Shown: one piece after another, positions 48,501 through 64,000 of the stretch
Position numbering within the stretch: the stretch's first letter is position 1
Layout of the letters: each line of letters opens with the position of its first letter
Origin: Apostichopus japonicus
Lineage: Eukaryota > Echinodermata > Holothuroidea > Aspidochirotida > Stichopodidae
Direction of reading: 5' to 3'
Length of the DNA: 64,000 nucleotides
NCBI RefSeq assembly: GCF_037975245.1
Contig: NC_092562.1
Span: 28,285,554-28,349,553, forward strand
Translations under genes and position numbers: made by a program
Notes under the pieces: generated by a model
The model's input: the letters and a program-made list of their open reading frames with translations, nothing else
Told to the model about the DNA's origin: nothing
Database searches by the model: none

Positions 48501-51500
48501 TGACAGAGAAGTTATCTCCGAGCAAAGAATCCTCTCTCATCGCAAAAGCAAACTCTTCTGCCACTGCCCAATCGATGGTTTCTTCGTCTCCTTCAATGTC
48601 ACTCTCTGAAAAATGGAAAAATAACCCAGAAAGACCTAAAAATAATAAAAAACAACTTTCAATGTATAATCATGATATGGTCATTTTAATTCATTTAACT
48701 AAAAGATAAAAAAGGGACAAATATTTTTTTTTTTTTTAATTAATAAAAAACAACTCTCAATGTAAAATCATGAAGTGGTCATTTTAATTCATTTATTTGT
48801 TTTACTAAAAGATAGCAAAAGGGACAAATAATATTTTTTTCAAAACCAACCCAAACCTCAACAAGCTAATGGTTGTATACAAAACGTTTGTAAATTTGTG
48901 TAGCGAAAGTAAAGATAGTCATTTACACAGACAAGAAATAGTAACTTGAAATAACAATATCACTCTTCCAATCCTTTATGCTCAGATTGATTTCCATTTT
49001 CAAACATACGTAGGTATTTTCGCCCCTTATTTGTAAAGATGATTGACTGACCTGTCCCCATATCTCTGACCCTCCTCTCTAGGTCCTGAATGATAGAGCT
49101 ACTGTCAAGGTTCGCCCCTTCTTCACCTCCTTCACAATCGTCCCATTCTATTAAAGGAAAAAAAGAAGGAAAAAAAATATAAACAATGAAAAAATTAAAG
49201 ATGAAGGGTTATACCAATAAGTCATGATACCTCAAAAGTTTTGGACGGATAATGAAACCTCCAAAAAGATGAGTGGTGAGATAAACAAAGAGATCAAATT
49301 CAGGATGAAATGTCAGATGTAAAAATGTTTGAAATTTGACACTCTACCTGAAGTAAGACACACACGTAAGAAGAAATATATTCATAGTTGACCTTAACCA
49401 AAGGAAGCCTGAGCCTTCTTTCATAAAAGTACGCTCTGATTACTTTCATGACATTGACAATAAAGTTTAATAAATGTGTATGACAATGGAACAGACAGAC
49501 ATAACCACAGATGGGTAGAGAGACATTTTTGAGGGATCGGCGAATTTAACAAATGGATACCAATTTAAGAAAAAAGACTGGATTTTAATAAATCAAATGC
49601 TAACTTCATTTAAACCAGAGTTCCACAGACTGGGAGTAACAAAGATAGAGAAAGAACATATACAGAAATATTAATTTGTTACCTTTTTGTTACAACCAAT
49701 GTGCACAATCATATTTATGTATTTGATGATAAATATAATCCATAAGTTGATCTAACAAAGCTATTTCCCCCTTTTGTATCATTCATTAAGCTTACAGGGT
49801 GGTGTCCAGAATTATTTTCATTGCTTTGTACATGTTTACTTTCACTGTACAAGAAACTGATAAAAAAGGCCAGTATTTGCACATTGGTAAAATAGCCAAG
49901 CACCATTAATTTTAACTTTTCAGTCAAGTCCATTTTCAAATATGTTGAAATTGCTACTGTGGTAGAAAACACAAGCTAAAATGTGCAGATTCCTATCACA
50001 GAATCTAAAATCCTTGTATAGTAAATCACCATGGTAACCAGTATCAGGTGTTTCTTCCAGGCCATCCAAGTCGATGCCAGCTTTGAGGGCAAAAACTCTT
50101 TGTAGTAAATTCTTCCTTTCTGCGAAGAGGGAAAGAATAAATAGTCTACATTAATAAAGGACGTGGATTAATTTCTTTCCAAAGAGGAAACAAACATGAT
50201 AAACCAACTGTCTTAATTTACTTTGTATTAAAGGATACACGATCCGCCATTTTGCTTAAACTTTATATCGATGAGTGGTTCCCATCAATGTCAGTTATGT
50301 TGAATATGTCACCTCCAACAAGCCTCTGATTGTTCCACTATCACAAGAACTGTCTTACCTGATCCACTTTTGTCAAAGAATAGCATAGAGTACTGAAAAA
50401 CCAGACAGCTTAGTGGATCAAAATATTAAAAAAAAAGTTCAGTATGATACTCCAAAACTAACCTATAAATAAGCCAAAATGAGCAAAACCTGTTTTACAC
50501 ACTGCTCTTCTACTCAGGGATGAGCCTGGGGTAAAAAAAAATATCACAGAACTTTGCAAAAATTGCGGTATAGGCTCCAGTTTGCATATGCTACAGTGTG
50601 TTAGGATAATAGTTTTTGTCCCGAGGTAGAACAGAAATCACGGATATTCCGCGAATTCGCGGAAAAGCTCATGCCTGTCTACTGGTGAAAGTAATAAATC
50701 GTTGCTTTTTTTTGGATGGAAACACACTTACCGAGATCCTGTTTTTCGGCATGAAGTACATCAACCTTGTTGGACAGAGAGGTAATTATATCTTGTTGGG
50801 AACTGACCTAAGGAAGGATAAAAACAATGGATCAGCATTATTTTTCAGCATTAAAAACAAAAGAGATATTGTTGGTAATTAGTAAAGGGAGATGAAGCAG
50901 GCAACTATTGTACCTCCTTCTCAAGTGAGAAAACGTGGAATTTTCTTGATTCCTCTCCACAGTTTTCCTGACATAGTTAACGTTTGATGAAAGGATCAGC
51001 TTATGATTAAACTATCCTGTTCCCCTCAAAACCAAATTGATAATAATTCTAATTGCTGCTCTGAATCCATCCTTAACCTTTAGAAGCTCAATCAGACTCT
51101 AATTATCATCTTTATATTTGGATGAGTATAATTAAAGTTGAGACCTACCAAGGCCCGCAGGGCGATGATTTCGTGACGGAATCTCATAAGGCAACTAAAC
51201 TGAGCTTGGTAGGCTTCTCTGCTCTTCTGCGTCCACTTCTGAAGTTCCAGTTCCATCGCTTTGAGGTCCAAAGATTCATCGGAGGAATGAAACATTGTTT
51301 GGCCTGAAAAGTACAAACCAGAAAGTAAGTCCAGTCAATGGTATCATTTTTTGGGGGTCGTTGTTCCCATTCACCCGTAAGGATTCATGAGATCATATTA
51401 ATCACAACATATCCTATTTTCCTTAAGTTTAAGTGGCTGGTTGTACCCCTTTACCAGTTGGAGTGTTAGCTCAATGGTTAACGACGGAGCCTTTCAATCA

Positions 51501-54500
51501 TAAGGTACCAAGATTAATGTATGTCGTCCAGTTACAGAGTTGTTGACAATTGACAATTCATAATCATGGACATTAAATATGAATCTAAGAGACTGACTTC
51601 GGTCAGCTTGCGGCTTTGATAAGCCAATGATGGCTTCTCCGCGAGTTCCTGCTTGCAGTAGGATCTAACATACATACATACCAGTTAACAACATTGTTTA
51701 TTATGTAGCTGCAAGATGCTGAATATCAAGTGGTTCTTTACCAGTAAATGGTGGAATGTAACACATTAATGTGCAATTGGTCCAGTTGTCGGCCAGCTCG
51801 GAATACTTGCTGTTCAGCACGATGTCGTCAGAGAAGCCGTACCCGGAGAAGAAATCAACAGCGGAGTGGTCTGCGTAGACGACCAGGTTATCAAAACGGC
51901 CAACCATGGATGGATCCTTTAATTTCTACAAGATAAAGAAAAAGAAAACAAAATAAAAACAAAAGAACAAGAATAGAAGAAGAAAATGAATACAAAGAAC
52001 AAAACAAATCAGAAACAGATAAAACGGAAGAAAGAATCAATTTATTTAATCTTGTAAAATATTTGGTTTTCTTTTCATCTCAGGATGTCGTAGCAGATCT
52101 ACTTTGCATTCCCATTTACTAATAAATCTTATTTAAAACAATAGGTAAAAAAAAAACTGTTGCTTCGTTTAAACCACTTGGGAAGAATATACCTTTTGAA
52201 AAACTAAAAGAAGAAATTTCATAACAGGCCTGAAGGCTACTTTAAAGGCTAACTTCATGTTGATTGTTTAAAACTGAGAATCAAAGATGATTAGACTAAA
52301 AAAAACATTTGAGTCAGCAACATAAAACATACTGGAGAGAGAATAAACGTGATTTGGTACCTGAATGAGGTATTTCCCGACACCTGATTTTCGGTATCTC
52401 CTTCTGACTGCTAGTAGATCAATCTGAATGGTATTTTCTCCAGGACACCTAGAGAGCAGGGAAAAACAGTAGGAGGATCATATGATAAACAGTGAGAACT
52501 CCCATCCCATTCCTCAGGGGAATAACAAAATTAATCTAAATGAGCTGTTCTGCAGGATATCTAGAAGCAACAATGAAATTAGGTTAACAATGTACAAATA
52601 ATATGAAGTCCATTGGCTATTCCCCCTCTCCCTACCCCAGAGCTTTGATACAAGTAGATTCACAGATCAATGTAAGTGAGATGCTTCTTTCCCACGCACA
52701 TACAGTATTAAAGTGATGCTACTAATCCACATACAGATATCTATATTCCACTTACTCACTCCTTTCCATTCTATAGGAAACCCATCATTAACATTTCATC
52801 TTCATCTCTCACACACTAACCTCTCATTTTCATCTCTCACACACAAACCTCTCATCTTCATCTCTCACACACTAACCTCTCATTTTCATCTCTCACACAC
52901 TAACCTCTCATCCTCATCTCTCACACACTAACCTCTCATTTTCATCTCTCACACACTAACCTCTCATCTTCATCTCTCACACACTAACCTCTCATCTTCA
53001 TCTCTCACACACTAACCTCTCATTTTCATCTCTCACACACTAACCTCTCATCTTCATCTCTCACACACTAACCTCTCATCTTCATCTCTCACACACTAAC
53101 CTCTCATTTTCATCTCTCACACACTAACCTCTCATCCTCATCTCTCACACACTAACCTCTCATTTTCATCTCTCACACACTAACCTCTCATCTTCATCTC
53201 TCACACACTAACCTCTCATTTTCATCTCTCACACACTAACCTCTCATTTTCATCTCTCACACACTAACCTCTCATCTTCATCTCTCACACACTAACCTCT
53301 CATTTTCATCTCTCACACACTAACCTCTCATCTTCATCTCTCACACACTAACCTCTCATTTTCATCTCTCACACACTAACCTCTCATTTTCATCTCTCAC
53401 ACACTAACCTCTCATCTTCATCTCTCACACACTAACCTCTCATTTTCATCTCTCACACACTAACCTCTCATCTTCATCTCTCACACACTAACCTCTCATC
53501 TTCATCTCTCACACACTAACCTCTCATCTTCATCTCTCACACACTAACCTCTCATCCTACATTCCTGTTATTCATGTTCAGCGGACAGATTTACATTTGC
53601 TTTTATTACAAAAACAACTAACAAATAGTACAAACTCTTGAGAATACAGCAAAACATACATTTCAATTAATACACTATATAGTCAGAAGCCTGAAACAAT
53701 CTAGCCAGAAGTGTCTGGTCTTGCAACCAACTAGAGGGTTTGTAAGAAGAAATTGTGACATGAACCAGTGTGCAACAAGTCTGTGATGGGATGGAAAATG
53801 TTTCCAACCATTTTGCCTTTGAGACCTAACAGTTTGTGAATGCAGTACTTACACATGTGACTTTTCCCAGGTAGCACAGCCAATCAGACGTGATTCTATA
53901 CCAATGTAAGATGATACATCTGATTCTGTTTCCAAAGCCTCCTTCCTCTTTTCTCTCCTCTCTCTCACCAGCTGGAGAAACAACTCGGCTCCTTGAGAGA
54001 AATCATGCTCATCCTCTTCATCACTGATCGAAGAGAACAAATAAGGGTCTTTACCATATAACCTCTTGCTTTCTATCAGCAGCACCCACCCGCCCCCACC
54101 CTCACCCACCTGCCTCCTACAGCAACCAAACCTCATGTTAGCCATCACTATTGAGGAACTTTAACCAATTGTGAAAATAAATGGTTGAATTTCGGCTTCT
54201 GAATCGTTTGATGCAATGTGGAGGATGACAATCTTCAAGTAAGTGAATTATTAATTAATTAATAAGATGAACTATTAATTACTTAATAAGATACATTATT
54301 TATAGAACTGCAGAAGACTTTTGATAGACTAATCTTTAGGGCCAAGTTAAAAGATAAACCAGATGAGACTAATTCTATTTTGCACACTTTTTTGGGGTTG
54401 TACAATGCTGGTTAAGATCCATCACTGAACATGAAGAAACTCTGTTAATTTCAGGCACACATCGATACTTGCTTTTGAAAGCAAGGTTCTCTCTAGCGAG

Positions 54501-57500
54501 AGGAGACCATATGTTGCGAAAATCAACCAGCCCACAATTAAGGCAGCTTTCTGAGCCGATTTTGATACCATGTATCTCTTGATATTGTTTAATACTAAAA
54601 AAAATCATATTAATAGATCTCACTAGCTTGACTAGCCAATTCTTATTTCAAATAGAGAGGAGCAATAGTTTAAATTTGTGAAATTTCAATGTAGTTCATT
54701 TATTTTTTACAAACTTGTACATGTTTGATATGCCACCAAGAAAAGTGTCCTGACAACAACATGTTGAGGGTTAAATCAAGCTCTTTAACTACATATCACT
54801 ATTCACTTATTCATTAATCTTTCTTTGGTGGACAAAATCTAGGAGATTTTAGTTTGATTTTAAAACTAAAACCTTATTAAGGGTACTTACCAGTACCTAC
54901 AGTAGGTTTGGGGGAAAAATGCTGTTTCAATGCCAACTGGTTAAAAAAAAAAAAAGGAAATGTTTTTTTACCTACTGGAGGAAGAATCACTCTCTGTGTC
55001 ACTGAAAACATCTGCAAATGTTCTCTTCTTGTCATCATTGTGTTTGTTAGGGCCCTCTTTAAGGATAGTATCATTGGCATCTTCCTCTTCAACTGAATCT
55101 TTCCTCTTGGCATCCAATGAATTCAGACCATCATCACAATTACAAGTATTTTCAAGGTCCTTGGTCTTTGGTCTGTTCTGTTCACACCTTCCGCACACAC
55201 CCTTGTCTTCTGTTGGACTTTCACAATCTGTTTTATCATTCACTGGGGTGGTCTGTTTGTTCTTTTGTGTTCCTATGGAAACATATGCTTTCAGACTATT
55301 GGCATTTCCGAGCACTTTAATGTTACAGTTTATATCCTGGGAATTAAAGTCCCCCGATGAGAATCTATTAACTGATGAGGTGCCTCCTGGAATGCCATTT
55401 AGTTGGTTGTACTCCATAGAATATAAGTCGTCGTAGGGGGATTTTAGGACTCCGTAATCCGAGGTCAATTCTGGGGATAGGCTGCCTCCAGTGAGAGTAT
55501 TATCATCACTGCTCTCAGGGACCTTGTAGTCATTGAGCACATCTATGATATCGAAGTTAAAACATCGTCATAATTACTGTACATTGTAAATTTAGTCAGG
55601 TGTCTGAGGAAAGACTTAAGAAAGCACACAAGGCATGACACTTAAAGTAAGACCAGACCAGACGTCCCTGATATCCCGGGAGCAGTCCTCAGATGTCATG
55701 TACCATCACCGGATTAAAAGTGTCCCCAGAATCCGTTTACTGTCTCAGGAATAACTTGGTATTTGTAAAAAGACCCTGAATATTTGAAATTAAATATGTT
55801 TGGCTGAACTATTTGTTGGGTCAGCTGGAACCTACAGCAAGTTGTGATTGTTCATGTTGACAAACTACAAACGAAAAATTTATTCATGGCTCAACGATTA
55901 AGGCAACCTCAATAGGCCGTAATTCACAAGGGAAGCATCATGGTGCACTTTGTGATGAATAATAAGATTCCAATTATCTTCAAGTTTCATTTACATGAGA
56001 TTTTCATATCGGACAAAATAATTGTCTCTTCTAAACTTTGGCATTTGACCAACATCCTACAGTACAATGAAGAAAGAACTCCCAAAATACAAAGAGACTG
56101 TCAAAATGCCAGCGGTATCCAGTCAAAACGTCCCTTTACCAAAACGTCCCCGCTTTTTTAAGACCAAAACGTCCCCGCTTTTTACCAAAACGTCCCCGCA
56201 GTCAAAACGTCCCTGTGAGTCAAAACATCCCCGCTTTTATAATCAGTTGGAATGCAAGTGTGGACTTTTTTCCTTCAAATCAAAGAGTAAGGATAAGTAT
56301 AGTTTAGGTCGAAAACACAGTTTTTAGGAGTGGGAAGTGCCGGTTATGAGGGCGGAAACATTTTGAGTACAATTTTTTGAGGTAAGATCATATAAATAGA
56401 AAAGGGAATGCAAGAGGGCTGTAGGGTAATAGGATTTTTTTAAACACGAGTTGGTTTCTGAATGAATATATACCATATTGAGGGAAGGGAATAAATATTT
56501 TTTGTTTTCCTTAATTCGTTAATTCACTGAAAAACATATAGCGTATACCTTTTTCATACCAATTATAATTAAACGGTATAGTCCTTCATGATTTATTTAG
56601 CGCCTGTAATCAAACTTGCATGCCGGTAACTTAGCCAAATTATTAATATTAATACATATTCACAACTGAGAATGAATGTGATAGACGGGGACGTTTTGAC
56701 TTACGGGGACGTTTTGACCAACAGGGACGTTTGACCAACCGGGACGTTTGATCAACGGGGACGTTTTGACCAAAAGCGGGGACGTTTTGGTACAGGGACC
56801 TTTTGGTAAAGGGACTTTTTGACTGGTGAGCATGCCAGCTACAGTACCCCACCCTTAAAACTTACATCGTTATAGCAACCAACTTTTTCTGATCATGCCA
56901 ATGGTCGTCATACTGTACATGTGATCCAAAAAATGGGGAAGGGGTATATGGGGAGGGGGTGCCCCTCGACTCAAAGAAGATGGAAATTTTAGACCCCCTA
57001 CATGCAAAATAGTGACACGCACATGTTATAAATTGCCTTAATCATGTATAATTTAGGATAACTTCAAAGAGTACATGCAAATCAGCCAGATCCAGATATA
57101 TGATGAGTACTGTATGTGTGGGTTGGCTAGATTGCAATGACAAATGCAGGTTTAACCTCCAAGTTGTGGGTCACTGAGGGGCTCTGCATTGTAGGCACTA
57201 ACCCTTTATTTCAACATGGGGGGCGGCGGGAGGGGGGAGGAATACAAAATTGACAACATAATGTCCATGGGATTCCTGGAAAGAAGGTGGTTACCTTATC
57301 ATAAATACGGTCAGGAGTAATCAAATCATTTAATGATTACAATTGTTAGAGATTCCAATTTGTGTCAGAAGGAAAAGAGAGAAAGAAACTTTTAATATGT
57401 TAGTAACCAATGAATTATGTACACATTGTTTTGGAATGCATGCTTAAAGTAACTCACCTTCAACATTTCTAACCAGAAGGACAGTTGTTGCCCACTTATC

Positions 57501-58292
57501 ACAAACAGTTGAGTACAATACTTCTGGAGTGATATCTGGTAGACAGTTATCATATAATGCTACTGTAGCATGAAGGAGATCTCTGTTGGAAACCTGAAGA
57601 AAAGGATGAAATAATACAGTAACGTAAGTAACATTTGGCTGTGTGGTGTGACTACCATTTACAGTCCACAAGAAAAGCTTACCAATCTTAAAATTCATGA
57701 AAAAGTAAAGTACTGGCAACACCTTAGACTCAAGTTAGAGGGTGACCACATGAACTGTGATTCTTTCCAATCAATGTCTGTTCGATATGTACAGTAAGAT
57801 GCACAACTTACAATTGAGTTTGCTGGTGGACTTAATATTTTTGATTAATTGAGGAGTAGCTATAGTATGAATATGATACTTGATACGAGGCTAAGAATAG
57901 AGTCAGGACATAGGCTACGCCAGGCCTACGTGTTTGGCCATGTGTAAAAATTGCCAATTCGAAGTCTTAAGTGGGCCATATGTCAACCCAAAATGTTATT
58001 ACTAAGTCATAATACTAGTACTGCTGATACTTTGGTTGCATACCCCTGGGATAGCGTTGATCGAATTGTACTTTGGGCTCAGCAGCAACCGTCTGAATTC
58101 AATGATGATAGGAGTGGAACAAAATCTGCGATCAGCCAAGTCACCGAACTCCCGAGACTTTCCTTTATGTTGTGTTTCACTTCCTACATTCTTTCTTATA
58201 AGACTTTTAGGTGGACTTTTTCGGTTTCGTTGGAAACAGACGGGAGAAAGTTTTGATGCAATTGGACTGTTTACATCCATGGAGGCAGCCAT
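45518..58292 (-). CDS. GNAT acetyltransferase - coiled linker - PARP fusion protein
   Basis: Exons: 58292-58275 (tentative), 57593-57458, 55542-54972, 54023-53853, 52448-52361, 51925-51742, 51303-51149, 50807-50732, 50119-50039, 49147-49052, 48605-48487, 47797-47647, 47352-47279, 46985-46881, 45646-45518. Total 2154 nt, 717 aa, every phase consistent. Residues 52-241 are acidic, Ser-rich and probably disordered. GNAT acetyl-CoA-binding motif A (RRRYRKSGVGKYL, about 314-326) and motif B (VVYADHSAVDFFSGYGF) follow; about 390-525 is helical, then an acidic segment. The C-terminus is a PARP fold (NILENGF, YGMGLYFS, ILAEVAIG, GYDSVI, QEYVIFHPSQALPLYL). Inference: a nuclear or cytosolic enzyme joining acetyl-CoA and NAD+ chemistry. 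The first triad residue is Cys, not His. Uncertain: exon 1 (another donor at 58188 would add residues) and the 3' end of exon 9 (50039 or 50030). Function and vertebrate counterpart not recognised. Confidence 0.85.
46573..46624 (-). repeat. Duplicate of an exon end and splice donor of the PARP block
   Basis: About 52 bp nearly identical (3-4 differences) to 46849-46900. That segment contains the last ~20 nt of the exon 46985-46881, its GTGAGT donor and about 30 nt of intron. The copy keeps the donor but lacks the rest of the exon, so it cannot replace it. Confidence 0.8.
46705..46849. mobile_element. Short palindromic miniature element
   Basis: 145 bp with near-perfect 24-bp inverted ends (TTATGGCAAGCCACATG / CATATGGCTTGCCATAA) and internal gataaac/gtttatc inverted motifs. 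It is flanked by acctct on both sides. It lies 31 bp downstream of the donor of the PARP exon 46985-46881. Confidence 0.8.
48487..51303 (-). other. Helical and acidic linker block of the fusion gene (five exons)
   Basis: These exons encode residues about 390-565 between the GNAT and PARP domains. The first two give a heptad-like helix (KAMELELQKWTQKSREAY ... NKVDVLHAEKQDL), a likely coiled coil for oligomerisation. The next are acidic (EWDDCEGGEEGANLD, ESDIEGDEETIDWAVAEEFA). The second acidic stretch loosely resembles a ubiquitin-interacting motif but lacks the usual Ser. The last donor is AAG/GTGGGG, weak but required by phase. Confidence 0.7.
51742..54023 (-). other. GNAT acetyltransferase domain block (three exons)
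   Basis: Exon 54023-53853 supplies a helix (GAELFLQLVRERREKRKEAL) and a beta strand (SRLIGCATWEKSHV). Exon 52448-52361 supplies strand IQIDLLAV and the pyrophosphate-binding loop RRYRKSGVGKYL (R-x-x-G-x-G type). Exon 51925-51742 supplies the GNAT motif B strand and helix (VVYADHSAVDFFSGYGF) followed by a C-terminal strand (CTLMCYIPPF). The order and spacing are typical of GNAT N-acetyltransferases. The acyl acceptor cannot be predicted. Confidence 0.85.
52797..53553. repeat. 28-bp minisatellite, 27 units, within the GNAT coding region's intron
   Basis: Tandem array of a 28-bp unit (core ctctcacacactaacctctcat). Units differ at two bases next to the catctc core, giving three variants (ttt, ctt, cct). 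The order shows blocks, including a five-unit pattern repeated twice. It lies in the intron between exons 53853 and 52448. Confidence 0.96.
54024..54971 (-). other. Intron of the fusion gene with a possible unused exon
   Basis: A minus-strand open stretch from 54601 to about 54375 follows a T-rich acceptor in a compatible phase and would encode a Cys-containing segment (SESCLNCGLVDF). Direct splicing of the flanking exons is in phase without it (DSSSS joined to SDEEDE), and no good donor was found, so it is left out of the model. Confidence 0.4.
56115..56830. mobile_element. Foldback element with caaaacgtcccc arms
   Basis: The left arm (about 56115-56235) and right arm (about 56683-56830) are inverted repeats built from repeated caaaacgtcccc / ggggacgttttg motifs, with ends CCAGTCAAAA and TTTTTGACTGG. 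The spacer of about 450 bp has no gene. The word atgccagc occurs near both outer edges but not directly adjacent to them. It lies in the intron between the second and third exons of the fusion gene; the rest of that intron (55543-57457) shows nothing else. Confidence 0.8.
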
Positions 58293-58873
58293 TTTTATTC
58301 AGATCAGGCTCGTACAAACACTTACGGTAGTTGTGAAATGTCATTCGATGAAAGTGTATTAAACCGATTTGAATGCAAAATGAAATCGTCAGTATTAAAT
58401 TCATTTAATCTTAGACTCCTGTGTTTATGAAAGATAACCATGAAAATAAAAACACAATTTTCTCCACTTCTCTGCTTATACTTACATTATTTTAGATTAA
58501 TTATCCCACGTTTTATGTAAATCCAAAGAAACTCTTGGAAATCAATTATGTAGTCATTGAATTAGTTATAAAATAGTCCCATTATATTAAAATACAAATA
58601 TTAATAAACGTTTGAAATTAACTCAATTACTATCTTCCTTATCGTTCTGTTGGTAAATCTATAAAAAAAAAAGTTCATCGAAGTTTCACATTTTAACCTA
58701 AGACACATAGCCTACACTGAAGGCTACAGTAGTACTGGGTCTTGTCATACTGTTATCTGTGTCGCCATTGATATTGGTAACACAACTATTCCCTTTGTCT
58801 AGTTTGGAATAGTGAGGTCAAACGGGGAAAAGTTTCCAGATAACTTGACACATTTCGACAGTCACTAGCGAAG
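58293..58873. promoter_or_regulatory. Putative bidirectional promoter between the GNAT-PARP gene and HDAC3
   Basis: 581 bp separate the two divergent start codons, with no other gene between. It must contain both transcription starts unless untranslated first exons lie elsewhere. No TATA box was identified. The sequence is AT-rich rather than CpG-rich, and no specific factor site is claimed. Confidence 0.5.

Positions 58874-64000
<5,127 letters not shown>

Noticed and set aside
52797-53553. Regular 28-bp repeats resembling a CRISPR array
   Set aside because: Units are directly contiguous with no variable spacers, and the genome is eukaryotic; it is a minisatellite.
58002-58292. Whole 96-codon minus-strand frame as a separate small protein
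   Set aside because: Its start fits the first exon of the GNAT-PARP gene, spliced early in phase 0; the remainder has no conserved features. The exact donor remains uncertain.

Overview
This is eukaryotic, metazoan DNA. It has spliced genes with GT/AG introns, AT-rich intergenic DNA, long (AT)n and (ATG)n microsatellites, and many non-autonomous transposons with intact target-site duplications (TSDs). The recognisable coding exons (HDAC3, Sushi and EGF-like receptor modules, a PARP catalytic fold) and the repeat types suggest a marine invertebrate deuterostome, probably an echinoderm. The species cannot be set from sequence alone. All gene models were built by hand from reading frame, splice signals and intron phase; no transcript evidence was available.

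Layout. 1-1383 (+) is the 3' end of an unrecognised glycoprotein gene, of which only the last exon is visible. 3852-9984 (-) is a six-exon gene for a type I membrane protein of about 326 aa: signal peptide, two Sushi/CCP-type modules, one transmembrane helix and a Tyr/Pro-rich cytoplasmic tail. All exon phases agree, including a 24-nt microexon. 10-21.5 kb has no supported gene; it holds hAT-type miniature elements, a 310-bp duplication and a decayed LINE. 21520-40869 (+) is a long, intron-rich gene of 12 proposed exons for a secreted or extracellular protein. It has a signal peptide, several unrecognised modules and three Cys-rich EGF-like exons at the C-terminal side; its introns are filled with transposons. 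A frame break in exon 11 ends the reading frame early. 40.9-45.5 kb is a largely non-coding gap between convergent genes.

45518-58292 (-) is the most notable locus. It is a 15-exon gene, phase-consistent throughout, predicting about 717 aa that join a GNAT-type acetyltransferase domain, a helical linker and a C-terminal PARP-type ADP-ribosyltransferase domain. I do not recognise this domain combination. The first position of the PARP H-Y-E triad reads Cys. Head-to-head with it, 581 bp away, 58874-63587 (+) carries the first four coding exons of histone deacetylase HDAC3, which runs off the window. A putative acetyl/ADP-ribosyl writer and a deacetylase may therefore share a bidirectional promoter.

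Repeats worth noting are at least seven hAT-like miniature elements with 8-bp TSDs (one nested in another), a Harbinger-like element, a tRNA-derived SINE cluster with (AT)n tails, two foldback elements, a four-copy CCGAGGAC miniature family, two dead CR1/jockey-like LINEs, and a 27-unit, 28-bp minisatellite inside an intron of the GNAT-PARP gene.
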